Below are positions 46,290 to 53,689 of a DNA stretch of 64,000 nucleotides, one piece after another (position 1 is the stretch's first letter; each line of letters begins with the position of its first letter). Made by a program: the position numbers and the translations under genes. The DNA lies in the NCBI GenBank assembly GCA_904501885.1, contig CAJGCP010000011.1, positions 1-64,000 of the forward strand. The letters are read 5' to 3'. This DNA is from an uncultured Acetatifactor sp. GTDB lineage: Bacteria > Bacillota > Clostridia > Lachnospirales > Lachnospiraceae. The notes beneath the pieces are model-generated. The model did no database searches. It saw only the letters and a list, made by a program, of their open reading frames with translations, and was not told the DNA's origin.

Positions 46290-46910
46290 ATGAGCGAAAA
46301 GAATTTAGACAAGGCGGTTTTATTCAAATTAAGTTATGGATTGTTTGTGTTAAGTACGCGAGATGGCAAGAAGGACAACGGCTGTATCATCAATACGGTG
46401 ACACAGATTTCCGGAAAACCTGAGACCATTATGATTGCTGTGAACAAGGACAACTATACCCATGATTTGATTATGTCCTCGGAGATCTTCAATGTGTCAG
46501 TCTTGACAGAGGACACACCTTTTGAACTATTTCAGCATTTTGGCTTCCAGAGTGGACGAACTGTGGATAAGTTTAGCAAATATGAAGCGGACTGCAGCCG
46601 TAGCGGAAACGGGGTATTATATCTAAAGAAGTACACTAATGCATATATGTCTGCCAAGGTGATAAAAACCATGGACTGCGGTACCCACACTATGTTCTAT
46701 GCAGAGGTGGTGGAAGGTGCTGTGTTGTCAGAGGGTAACTCTGTTACCTACGCGTACTACTTCGATAATATTAAGCCCAAGAAGACAGCTGAAAAGAAAA
46801 AAGGTTTTGTTTGCGAAATTTGCGGTTATGTGTACGAAGGCGAGGAATTGCCTGCAGACTTCACATGTCCTTGGTGCAAGCACGGACCGGAGGCTTTTCG
46901 TCCGCTGTAG
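46290..46910 (+). CDS. Flavin reductase-rubredoxin fusion (high-molecular-weight rubredoxin)
   Basis: The 206-residue protein begins with a flavin-reductase-like FMN domain (about 1-155, GLFVLSTRDGKKDNGCIINT) and ends in a small rubredoxin-type iron site with CEIC and CPWC. Such Hrb proteins pass electrons from NAD(P)H or rubredoxin reductase to oxygen- or peroxide-reducing proteins. ATG 46290 is preferred over an upstream ATG, with GGGAACTAGGT before it. Confidence 0.9.
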   Translation: MSEKNLDKAVLFKLSYGLFVLSTRDGKKDNGCIINTVTQISGKPETIMIAVNKDNYTHDLIMSSEIFNVSVLTEDTPFELFQHFGFQSGRTVDKFSKYEADCSRSGNGVLYLKKYTNAYMSAKVIKTMDCGTHTMFYAEVVEGAVLSEGNSVTYAYYFDNIKPKKTAEKKKGFVCEICGYVYEGEELPADFTCPWCKHGPEAFRPL

Positions 46911-46921
46911 GAGGGGGAAAT

Positions 46922-47059
46922 ATGAGCCGTAAATGGAAATGGTGGTGGGGCGTATTGCTTGGCATTGTCTTCCTGGGGCTGGGTGGTCTGCTTGGACAGT
47001 TTGGAGACATTTTTCTAAAGGCTACCCGCATCTGCCTGGAATGCATCGGCATTGGATAG
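46922..47059 (+). CDS. Small CD1871A-like CXXC membrane peptide
   Basis: This 45-residue peptide has a strong GGAGGGGG site, one membrane helix (about 9-28) and a C-terminal CLECIGIG. It matches the small family named after C. difficile CD1871A, which is found beside 4Fe-4S membrane proteins. The CXXC, just outside the helix, could shuttle electrons or thiol redox state between the polyferredoxin protein and the thioredoxin lipoprotein. Confidence 0.82.
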   Translation: MSRKWKWWWGVLLGIVFLGLGGLLGQFGDIFLKATRICLECIGIG

Positions 47060-47087
47060 ACGTAGTTAGAACGGATATGAGATAAGT

Positions 47088-47990
47088 ATGAGAAGACTGA
47101 TTGAGAGAACACGCCTGCTTGTGCAGATCATTTATACTATAGTCAGTAACGGGTATCTGTACGGCTTTCTTCGCGGGAAAATATACAAGGGAGCACTGAA
47201 GTACACCTGCGTGCCGGGACTGAATTGTTATTCCTGTCCGGGTGCTGTGGGGGCATGCCCCATGGGTGCGCTACAGATGGCCCTAAACAAAAGAGATATC
47301 CAGGTGCCTTTCGGGGTGCTGGGATTTCTTTTTGTATTCGGAAGTTTGTTTGGCAGATTTGTCTGTGGTTGGCTATGTCCATTTGGTCTGTTTCAGGATT
47401 TGTTACATAAGATTCCTATTTTCAAAAAGAAAAAACACCTGCCCGGACATTCCATTCTAAAATATGGAAAGTATGTAGTGCTTTTCGGATTGGTCGTTGC
47501 TGGCTCGGCCCTTCTTTTTGGTGGATTTGCTAAGGTACCCACTTTTTGCAAATTCCTGTGTCCCTCCGGCACGTTGATGGGGGCCCTGCCCCTGATGGCG
47601 GCGGATGGCCAATTGAGGGCACAGGCGGGTGGTCTGTTCTGTTGGAAACTGGCAGTCCTGTTAGCGCTCACCTTTTTGTCTGTAAAAATTTACCGGCCTT
47701 TTTGTCAGTATCTATGTCCCTTGGGGGCGGTTTACGGCTGGTTTAATGGATTTTCTCTGGTGCAAATCCGTTGGGAAAAAGAGGACTGTATTCATTGTAA
47801 TGCGTGTCAGAATGCATGTCCTGTACATCTGTCTCCGGAGGAAATTTCCGTGTCTTTGGAGTGTATCAAATGCGGAAAATGCGTGCCGGTATGCCCGGTT
47901 GCGTGCCTAAAATGTAGCCCACAGATGCCTAAAAGGAAAACAGGGGCAAATAGACAAGAATGCAGCGAACAGCTTGCTGGTAAAAAGTAA
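47088..47990 (+). CDS. Polyferredoxin-type membrane protein (NapH/RnfB-like 4Fe-4S)
   Basis: The 300-residue protein has about five membrane helices with several cysteine motifs: CVPGLNCYSCPGAVGACP near the N-terminus, CGWLCPFG, CKFLCPSG and CQYLCPLG at the membrane face, and two C-terminal [4Fe-4S] sites, CIHCNACQNACP and CIKCGKCVPVCP. It likely passes electrons from cytoplasmic ferredoxin or rubredoxin to an extracytoplasmic acceptor. Its neighbours (CXXC peptide, Hrb, TlpA lipoprotein) support this. Confidence 0.9.
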   Translation: MRRLIERTRLLVQIIYTIVSNGYLYGFLRGKIYKGALKYTCVPGLNCYSCPGAVGACPMGALQMALNKRDIQVPFGVLGFLFVFGSLFGRFVCGWLCPFGLFQDLLHKIPIFKKKKHLPGHSILKYGKYVVLFGLVVAGSALLFGGFAKVPTFCKFLCPSGTLMGALPLMAADGQLRAQAGGLFCWKLAVLLALTFLSVKIYRPFCQYLCPLGAVYGWFNGFSLVQIRWEKEDCIHCNACQNACPVHLSPEEISVSLECIKCGKCVPVCPVACLKCSPQMPKRKTGANRQECSEQLAGKK

Positions 47991-48097
47991 CTGTCGGTTT
48001 TTCTTGAAAAATGTCGAAAAGAATGGTAAATTAGTGATTATAAAATTTTTATAAACTGCAAGTGAAAGTTTATAAGCAGAAAATGTGAGGAAATATT

Positions 48098-48955
48098 ATG
48101 TTTGGAAGACGACCCGATGGAAGGGCCATCAGAGGCATTGAACCTGTGCAGAAAATCATGCCCTACATAATGAAGGAAAGATCCGATTCCATGACCATGT
48201 ACGAGGAGACTTTCCCCTGTGAGGCCATGGATGCCTACATCAAGGAAAAGGCGGCAGAAGGGATCAAGATGAATTATATGCACATTCTCATTGCAGCAAC
48301 TGTGCGTCTTATCGCTATGCGTCCCCAGTTAAACCGCTTTATCATGAATGGTAAGATTTATGCCAGACCCAAGATTTGGATGAGCATTGCCGTTCATCCC
48401 ACATTAGAGGATGGCAGTATCGACACCACCATCAAACTTTGTTTTGAAGGAACAGAAACTATCACAGAGATAGCCCAGAAACTGAACGAGGCAATCCGCA
48501 AGGAAACAGTGGCTCGTCAGGGAGAAAATGGAACTGACAAGCTGGCGAGATTACTTACCTTTGTTCCCTCCTGGTTAATCAGATTTTTGGTCAATCTTCT
48601 GATGTGGATGGATAAGCACAATATCATGCCCAAAGCGGTGGTGGAGTTGAGTCCTTTCCATACCTCCTTTTTCATCACCAATCTGAAGTCCTTGGGCATC
48701 AGCCATGTGTTCCATCATATTTACAATTTTGGAACCACTAGCCTGTTCCTGGCGATGGGTAAGGAAAAAATGATTCCTGTGTCAAAGGATGGTGAAGTGG
48801 TGCAGGAGAAACATATGAGTTTTGGCCTGGTATCGGATGAACGTATCTGCGACGGATTGTATTATGCACTTTCCCTGCGTCAGCTGAGAAAAATCATGAA
48901 AAATCCGGCCATCTTGGAAGAACCTCTGGAAAAAAGGGTAGAAGATGTGAAATAA
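48098..48955 (+). CDS. E2/CAT-like protein lacking the catalytic His
   Basis: The 285-residue protein resembles the catalytic domain of 2-oxoacid dehydrogenase E2 subunits or chloramphenicol acetyltransferase. It has no lipoyl or E3-binding domain. The family motif DHRxxDG reads DERICDG (247-253), with Glu in place of the catalytic His, so classical acyl transfer is doubtful. A hydrophobic stretch (about 155-170) is unusual for E2. No E1 or E3 genes are near. Function is unknown. Confidence 0.75.
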   Translation: MFGRRPDGRAIRGIEPVQKIMPYIMKERSDSMTMYEETFPCEAMDAYIKEKAAEGIKMNYMHILIAATVRLIAMRPQLNRFIMNGKIYARPKIWMSIAVHPTLEDGSIDTTIKLCFEGTETITEIAQKLNEAIRKETVARQGENGTDKLARLLTFVPSWLIRFLVNLLMWMDKHNIMPKAVVELSPFHTSFFITNLKSLGISHVFHHIYNFGTTSLFLAMGKEKMIPVSKDGEVVQEKHMSFGLVSDERICDGLYYALSLRQLRKIMKNPAILEEPLEKRVEDVK

Positions 48956-48996
48956 CAGACATAAAATGGTCAGCCGAATGTGTTGGAGGAAAAGAA

Positions 48997-49668
48997 ATGA
49001 TTACGATTTTAAATGAAACCCCCCACAATCCCATTACCCTGATGGGAGAGCGCGCAGGCGTATGTTGGGGCGCAGATATTACAGATAAGGAAAAGAACTA
49101 TAAGCGCGGTCTGGATTGTATCCAGTCCGGTCACCATCGCGTGATGGAATATGTCAATGTGGAAATGATCATCGATGGCTACTCTGCCCGCGTTATCAGA
49201 GAGTGGTACACCCACATCGGTGGTGCACCTACCAGACTGCAGGCAAGTACTAGATACATCAATTATAAGAATTTTACCTATGTGACACCGCCCACCGTGG
49301 CAAAGAACGAAGAGGCGGCTGCGTTATATAAGGAAATGATGGACAATATTGCGGCTACCTGTACCAAGTTGGAGGCAGAGTACGGCGTGCCCAGAGAGGA
49401 TGCTGCAATGCTGTTGCCTTTGGGAATGACCACTAAGATTGTGGACAAGAGAAATGTCCGGAATCTGATTGAGATGTCCCATCAGAGACTTTGTACCAGA
49501 GCTTATTGGGAGTACCGGAAGCTAATGCAGGATTTGATGAAGGCCCTTTCTGAGTATTCCGAGGAATGGAAATACCTGGTGGATCATTACTTTGTTCCCA
49601 AATGCGAGTTGAAAGGCTACTGCACCGAGAAGAAATGCTGTGGCAGAAAACCCTATCGTGAAGCCTAA
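48997..49668 (+). CDS. thyX: FAD-dependent thymidylate synthase
   Basis: The 223-residue protein makes dTMP from dUMP using FAD and methylene-THF. It aligns with ThyX through GHHRVMEYVNVEMIIDGYSARVIREW-type sequence (parts at 45-70) and the end of the signature, ASTRY. The RHRxxS part of the ThyX motif reads THIGGAPTR (72-80), an atypical form. A Cys-rich C-terminus (CELKGYCTEKKCC) is also present. Start has GGAGG. Clostridial orthologs appear to share the variant motif. Confidence 0.85.
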   Translation: MITILNETPHNPITLMGERAGVCWGADITDKEKNYKRGLDCIQSGHHRVMEYVNVEMIIDGYSARVIREWYTHIGGAPTRLQASTRYINYKNFTYVTPPTVAKNEEAAALYKEMMDNIAATCTKLEAEYGVPREDAAMLLPLGMTTKIVDKRNVRNLIEMSHQRLCTRAYWEYRKLMQDLMKALSEYSEEWKYLVDHYFVPKCELKGYCTEKKCCGRKPYREA

Positions 49669-49797
49669 GAAGTTTACTTGCTTGGTCTGATGCGTACCGG
49701 TATCGCAATAGTAGAAATCATACAGCAGAACTTGATACAAGAATAAATTCCCCTGAAAACACAAACCCTACTACGAAGATTCGTAGGAGAGAAGTGT

Positions 49798-50637
49798 ATG
49801 AGAAAGAGGCGTTTATTCTTGTTTTTTTTATTGCTGGGTGTCCTGATTACCACCGTTTCATGGTGGACGGACAGCGTGGAGCCGCAGATACACACTGCAC
49901 CCAAATATGAAAAGGAGAGTCTTCTGCCTGTCTTATTGAAGAAAGAATTATCCCCGGAGGATTACGATGCCATATTCAAACAGACGGGTCTGGCTCGGGC
50001 GGGGGTGGAACAGTTACTGGAAGAAAATCGTAGACGGGATATTTTGCGCTTGCAAGATTTATATTATGAAAAGATAGATACCGTGTGTGAGCGATACTGT
50101 GTCATCGTTCACAGTGAAAGAATCAAAGACGGGCTCAATCGCGTCAGTAGCAAGCGGGCATTTATGCCGGCGGTTCGGACAGGGGATATTCTGGTCACCT
50201 TCAATGGTCATGTGTTTGGCTGGCGGTGTGGGCACGCAGCCATTGTGACGGATGCGGCCAAAGGAGTGACATTGGAGGCGGTTGCTATGGGGCGGACGTC
50301 AGAGTTTTGGCCCATAGAGCAGTGGGCTACCTATCCGGGATTTGTGCTGCTGCGATTGAAAGATGTAGATCAGGAAAAGCGGGATCGGATTGCGGATTTT
50401 GCAAAAGAGAATTTGGAGAAGATTCCTTACAGGCTATCCAGCTTTACGAAGGAGGACTGTAGCGGAGATGCTATCAGGGGGACGCAATGTGCCCATTTGG
50501 TCTGGTATGCCTACGCACACTACGGATATGATTTGAACAGTGATGGAGGAAATATCGTGACCCCACAGGATATTTTTGACAGTGATTTGTTGGAGGTTGT
50601 GCAGGTGTATGGGCTTCCTGTGGAAGATTGTAGGTAA
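49798..50637 (+). CDS. Secreted YiiX/YebB-like permuted NlpC/P60 cysteine hydrolase
   Basis: The 279-residue protein has a signal anchor (about 6-22), a helical linker and a permuted papain fold: GDILVTFNG, CGHAAIV (His146) and the nucleophile in TQCAHLVWYAY (Cys231), as in YiiX/YebB proteins. The family cleaves amide bonds in cell-wall or lipid substrates. AGGAGAG precedes the ATG. The gene stands alone. Confidence 0.78.
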   Translation: MRKRRLFLFFLLLGVLITTVSWWTDSVEPQIHTAPKYEKESLLPVLLKKELSPEDYDAIFKQTGLARAGVEQLLEENRRRDILRLQDLYYEKIDTVCERYCVIVHSERIKDGLNRVSSKRAFMPAVRTGDILVTFNGHVFGWRCGHAAIVTDAAKGVTLEAVAMGRTSEFWPIEQWATYPGFVLLRLKDVDQEKRDRIADFAKENLEKIPYRLSSFTKEDCSGDAIRGTQCAHLVWYAYAHYGYDLNSDGGNIVTPQDIFDSDLLEVVQVYGLPVEDCR

Positions 50638-50687
50638 TTATGATGAATTGTTGGAAGAAAATTGAAAAATTATGGGCGGTTTGCCTA

Positions 50688-50730
50688 TTGAAATAAAGAA
50701 GAGCATTTGTATAATTTATAATTATACAAA
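50688..50730 (+). promoter_or_regulatory. Promoter and palindromic operator of the XRE regulator gene
   Basis: TTGAAA (50688-50693), 16 nt and TATAAT (50710-50715) form the promoter. The -10 lies inside a perfect palindrome with 11-bp arms (50706-50716 and 50720-50730), a likely autoregulatory operator. Confidence 0.62.
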
Positions 50731-50804
50731 AGAAGAGACGTTCCCCCTCAGAGATTCTGATGTACTGAAGTCCTACAAAAGAAAAGGTATGGAGGAGATG
50801 GAGT

Positions 50805-51155
50805 ATGAAGAAGGCAGAGATCTTAAAGAAGGCGATTCTGAGCCATTACCGTAGTGTAAGACAATTTGCAACGGAGCTGGGCATTCCCTACAGCACGCTG
50901 GTGACGGCACTGGAGCGTGGAATAGAAGGTATGGGCTATGGCACCGTCATTAAAATGTGTCAGCAACTTGGACTTAATCCGATAGACTTTACTCCCTTGG
51001 AGGAGGATGCTTCCTTGGGTGCCAAGATTCTGGAGAATCATCTGATGCAGAAATATTTAAAGTTGAACCAGGACGGCCGGGATAAGGTAATGGAAATGAT
51101 GGAAGACCTGGCGCAGATAGATAAGTATAAGGCGAAATCCAAAAAGAACAAATAG
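50805..51155 (+). CDS. XRE-like helix-turn-helix regulator
   Basis: The 116-residue protein has an N-terminal helix-turn-helix (about 15-62) reading SVRQFATELGIPYSTLVTALERG and VIKMCQQLGLNPIDF. A C-terminal helical part of about 45 residues ends in a basic tail. It is probably a dimeric repressor. GGAGGAG lies before the ATG. An 11-bp-arm palindrome over its own promoter suggests autoregulation. No partner toxin or metabolic gene lies beside it. Confidence 0.8.
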   Translation: MKKAEILKKAILSHYRSVRQFATELGIPYSTLVTALERGIEGMGYGTVIKMCQQLGLNPIDFTPLEEDASLGAKILENHLMQKYLKLNQDGRDKVMEMMEDLAQIDKYKAKSKKNK

Positions 51156-51211
51156 CGGATGAGATAAGGAATAAATATTTCTCTAAATAACACAACATAA
51201 AAATTAATGAG

Positions 51212-51291
51212 AAGACCTAAAAATTTTGTTGACATAAGGAAACTCTTATGGTACATTATACAAGCGAGATTGGATTTTAGGTCTTTTTTTT
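51212..51291 (+). terminator. Long-loop terminator enclosing the rpmG promoter
   Basis: AAGACCTAAAA (51212-51222) pairs with TTTTAGGTCTT (51275-51285), followed by further T. Readthrough RNA from the XRE gene contains both arms and could terminate; RNA starting at the enclosed promoter lacks the left arm. Confidence 0.6.
51229..51257 (+). promoter_or_regulatory. rpmG-secE-nusG promoter
   Basis: TTGACA, 17 nt and extended -10 TGGTACATT, located in the loop of the hairpin at 51212-51285. Confidence 0.72.
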
Positions 51292-51354
51292 ATGCTTAAA
51301 ATTATGCAATTGACACGAAAAAATGTCGGTTAAGATAAGAGCGGAGGTAATAAA

Positions 51355-51504
51355 ATGCGTACAAAAATCACTTTGGCTTGTACAGAATGCAAGCAGCGTA
51401 ACTACAATACTACAAAAGAGAAGAAAAACCATCCTGACAGAATGGAAACCAAGAAGTATTGCAGATTCTGCAAGACTCATACTTTGCACAAGGAAACAAA
51501 ATAA
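51355..51504 (+). CDS. rpmG: 50S ribosomal protein L33
   Basis: This 49-residue protein, [20 protein letters not shown] at the start, carries the four zinc cysteines as CTEC and CRFC. It therefore belongs to the zinc-binding (C+) form. GGAGG precedes the ATG. It begins the transcription/translation cluster, with secE 32 nt later. No tRNA-Trp lies between them, unlike in some relatives. Confidence 0.96.
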   Translation: MRTKITLACTECKQRNYNTTKEKKNHPDRMETKKYCRFCKTHTLHKETK

Positions 51505-51536
51505 TTTAGCACCATAAGTGGAAGGAAATGATTATC

Positions 51537-51737
51537 ATGGGTGATTCCGCAGAAAAGAAAGCACGCCCCTCTTTTTTCAAGGGTGTGAAATCAGAATTTA
51601 AGAAAATCAATTGGCCGGACAGAAAGACAACGATTAAGCAGTCCGTTGCAGTTGTTGCTATTTCCATCGTAGTTGGACTCATTATTGCAGTCGTAGACTA
51701 TGTTGTAAAGTACGGCGTAAACTTCATAATTAAATAG
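51537..51737 (+). CDS. secE: Protein translocase subunit SecE
   Basis: The 66-residue protein has the conserved amphipathic helix FKGVKSEFKKINWPDRK and one membrane helix (about 36-58). It clamps SecY in the translocon. ATG 51537 is preferred because the GGAAGG site lies too close to the ATG at 51528. It lies between rpmG and nusG as in most Firmicutes. Confidence 0.95.
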   Translation: MGDSAEKKARPSFFKGVKSEFKKINWPDRKTTIKQSVAVVAISIVVGLIIAVVDYVVKYGVNFIIK

Positions 51738-51752
51738 GACGAGGGTGATTAT

Positions 51753-52271
51753 ATGGCAGAGGCACAGTGGTATGTAGTCCATACCTATTCAGGATATGAG
51801 AATAAAGTCAAAGCCAATATTGAGAAGACCATCGAGAACAATAAGCATCTTGCTGAAAAAATTCTTGAGGTGAGAGTTCCCCTGCAGGATGTGGTGGAAG
51901 TAAAGAACGGTGTGAAGAAGACCGTTCAGAAGAAGATGTTCCCCGGATATGTTCTTCTTAATATGGAAATGAACGATGATACATGGTATGTTGTTCGCAA
52001 CACCCGTGGTGTTACAGGCTTTGTGGGCCCGGGAAGCAAACCCGTTCCCTTGACCGAGGCAGAGATGAAGCCTCTTGGTATCAAGTCAGAGAATGTAACC
52101 ATTGATTTCGTAGAAGGCGACACCATCGCAGTTGTAGCCGGTATTTGGAAAGATACCATCGGTGTTGTACAGAAGCTTGACTTTGGTAAGCAGACAGCTA
52201 CTATCAATGTAGAGTTGTTTGGTAGAGAGACCCCTGTAGACATCAGTTTTGCAGAAGTCAGAAAACTTTAA
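51753..52271 (+). CDS. nusG: Transcription termination/antitermination factor NusG
   Basis: The 172-residue protein has the NGN domain (AQWYVVHTYSGYENKVKANI) and a C-terminal KOW domain (VEGDTIAVVAGIWKDTIGVV). It binds RNA polymerase and adjusts elongation and pausing, and links it to ribosomes. GAGGGTGAT precedes ATG. It lies 15 nt after secE. Confidence 0.97.
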   Translation: MAEAQWYVVHTYSGYENKVKANIEKTIENNKHLAEKILEVRVPLQDVVEVKNGVKKTVQKKMFPGYVLLNMEMNDDTWYVVRNTRGVTGFVGPGSKPVPLTEAEMKPLGIKSENVTIDFVEGDTIAVVAGIWKDTIGVVQKLDFGKQTATINVELFGRETPVDISFAEVRKL

Positions 52272-52430
52272 TCAGGTATTTCCCGCGCAAGCGGTTGAAT
52301 ACATTGCACAAAGTGCAATTGGGCATTCGCCCGGCAACAATAGTGGGAGCAGATGCAAAGACGTCTGCGCCAAAACCACCGTTAGAGGGTTTTCCGATAG
52401 CGGTTTACCACATTATAGGAGGTGCCGAAA
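52272..52430 (+). other. Structured leader before rplK
   Basis: The 159-nt gap holds three hairpins: ATTGCAC/GTGCAAT (52303-52319), GGGC/GCCC (52321-52332) and GCAGA/TCTGC (about 52350-52369). There is no terminator. It could be the binding site by which L1 controls its own operon, or an RNA-processing region. Confidence 0.45.
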
Positions 52431-52856
52431 ATGGCAAAGAAAGTAACAGGTTATATCAAGTTGCAGATTCCCGGCGGAAAAGCAACACCCGCACCGCCTG
52501 TTGGTCCTGCTTTGGGTCAGCACGGTGTAAACATCGTTGAATTTACAAAACAGTTCAACGCAAAGACCGCGGATAAGGATGGCATGATCATCCCCGTAGT
52601 AATTACTGTATATGCAGATAGAAGCTTTAGTTTCATTACTAAGACTCCCCCTGCAGCTGTACTGCTTAAGAAGGCTTGTAATCTGAAATCAGGTTCTGGC
52701 GCGCCTAACAAGACTAAGGTGGCAACCATTTCTAAGGCAAAGGTTCGCGAAATCGCTGAACTGAAGATGCCCGATTTGAATGCTGCAAGTATTGAGGCTG
52801 CTATGAGCATGATCGCAGGTACTGCACGTAGTATGGGTATTGTTGTAGAAGAGTAA
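52431..52856 (+). CDS. rplK: 50S ribosomal protein L11
   Basis: The 141-residue protein has the usual start [18 protein letters not shown] and the [14 protein letters not shown] motif. It binds the GTPase centre of 23S rRNA. ATG 52431 is chosen with AGGAGGT at 8 nt rather than GTG 52422. It is followed by rplA after 55 nt. Confidence 0.97.
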   Translation: MAKKVTGYIKLQIPGGKATPAPPVGPALGQHGVNIVEFTKQFNAKTADKDGMIIPVVITVYADRSFSFITKTPPAAVLLKKACNLKSGSGAPNKTKVATISKAKVREIAELKMPDLNAASIEAAMSMIAGTARSMGIVVEE

Positions 52857-52911
52857 TTGGAAAATATTGGGAGGCAATGGATATTGCCGCTAGAACCTAG
52901 GAGGTAAGATA

Positions 52912-53601
52912 ATGAAACATGGTAAGAAATATGCCGAAGCTGCAAAACTTGTAGACCGTGCAAATCTGTACGAGCCCGCAGAAGCAATCGCTTTGGTAAA
53001 GAAGACTGCAGTAGCAAAATTCGATGAGACCATCGAAGTACACATTAGAACAGGCTGTGACGGACGTCACGCTGAACAGCAGATCCGTGGTGCAGTTGTA
53101 CTGCCCAACGGAACCGGTAAAGAAGTAAAGGTTTTGGTATTCGCTAAAGGCGATAAGGTAAACGAGGCTGAGGCAGCTGGTGCTGATTACGTAGGTGGCG
53201 ATGAGCTGATTCCTAAGATTCAGAACGAAGGCTGGTTGGATTTCGACGTGGTAGTAGCAACCCCTGACATGATGGGTGTTGTAGGTCGTTTGGGTAAGGT
53301 TCTCGGACCTAAGGGCTTGATGCCTAACCCCAAGGCTGGTACCGTTACTATGGACGTAGCTAAGGCTATCGCCGATATCAAGGCTGGTAAGATCGAGTAC
53401 AGACTTGACAAGACCAACATCGTGCATGTTCCCGTAGGTAAGGCTTCCTTTACTGAAGAAGCACTTCAGGAGAACTTCGATGCATTGATGGCTGCAATCG
53501 TAAAGGCAAAACCCAGCGCACTTAAAGGTCAGTATTTGAAGAGCATCACTCTGACAAGTACAATGGGACCTGGCGTAAAGGTTAGCGTTGCAAAATTCTA
53601 A
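52912..53601 (+). CDS. rplA: 50S ribosomal protein L1
   Basis: The 229-residue L1 protein forms the L1 stalk and, in bacteria, represses its own operon. Signature [21 protein letters not shown] (start at about residue 122) is intact. CTAGGAGGTAAG precedes ATG. A terminator follows, so the rest of the cluster depends on other promoters. Confidence 0.97.
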   Translation: MKHGKKYAEAAKLVDRANLYEPAEAIALVKKTAVAKFDETIEVHIRTGCDGRHAEQQIRGAVVLPNGTGKEVKVLVFAKGDKVNEAEAAGADYVGGDELIPKIQNEGWLDFDVVVATPDMMGVVGRLGKVLGPKGLMPNPKAGTVTMDVAKAIADIKAGKIEYRLDKTNIVHVPVGKASFTEEALQENFDALMAAIVKAKPSALKGQYLKSITLTSTMGPGVKVSVAKF

Positions 53602-53612
53602 TTGTGAAAACG

Positions 53613-53648
53613 AAAGGGAAATGGTTGAAAAACTATTTCCCTTTTTTG
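53613..53648 (+). terminator. Terminator after rplA
   Basis: AAAGGGAAATGG pairs with CTATTTCCCTTT (one G-T pair) and T6 follows. Confidence 0.87.
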
Positions 53649-53689
53649 TTTTCTCATATATAATGTGAGAAGAAAGGAGGAAGCCTAAT

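Noticed and set aside
50672..50854. 60-codon open frame before the XRE regulator
   Set aside because: It crosses the regulator start in another frame, has no ribosome binding site and looks random.
51505..51536. tRNA-Trp between rpmG and secE
   Set aside because: The gap is only 32 nt and cannot hold a tRNA.
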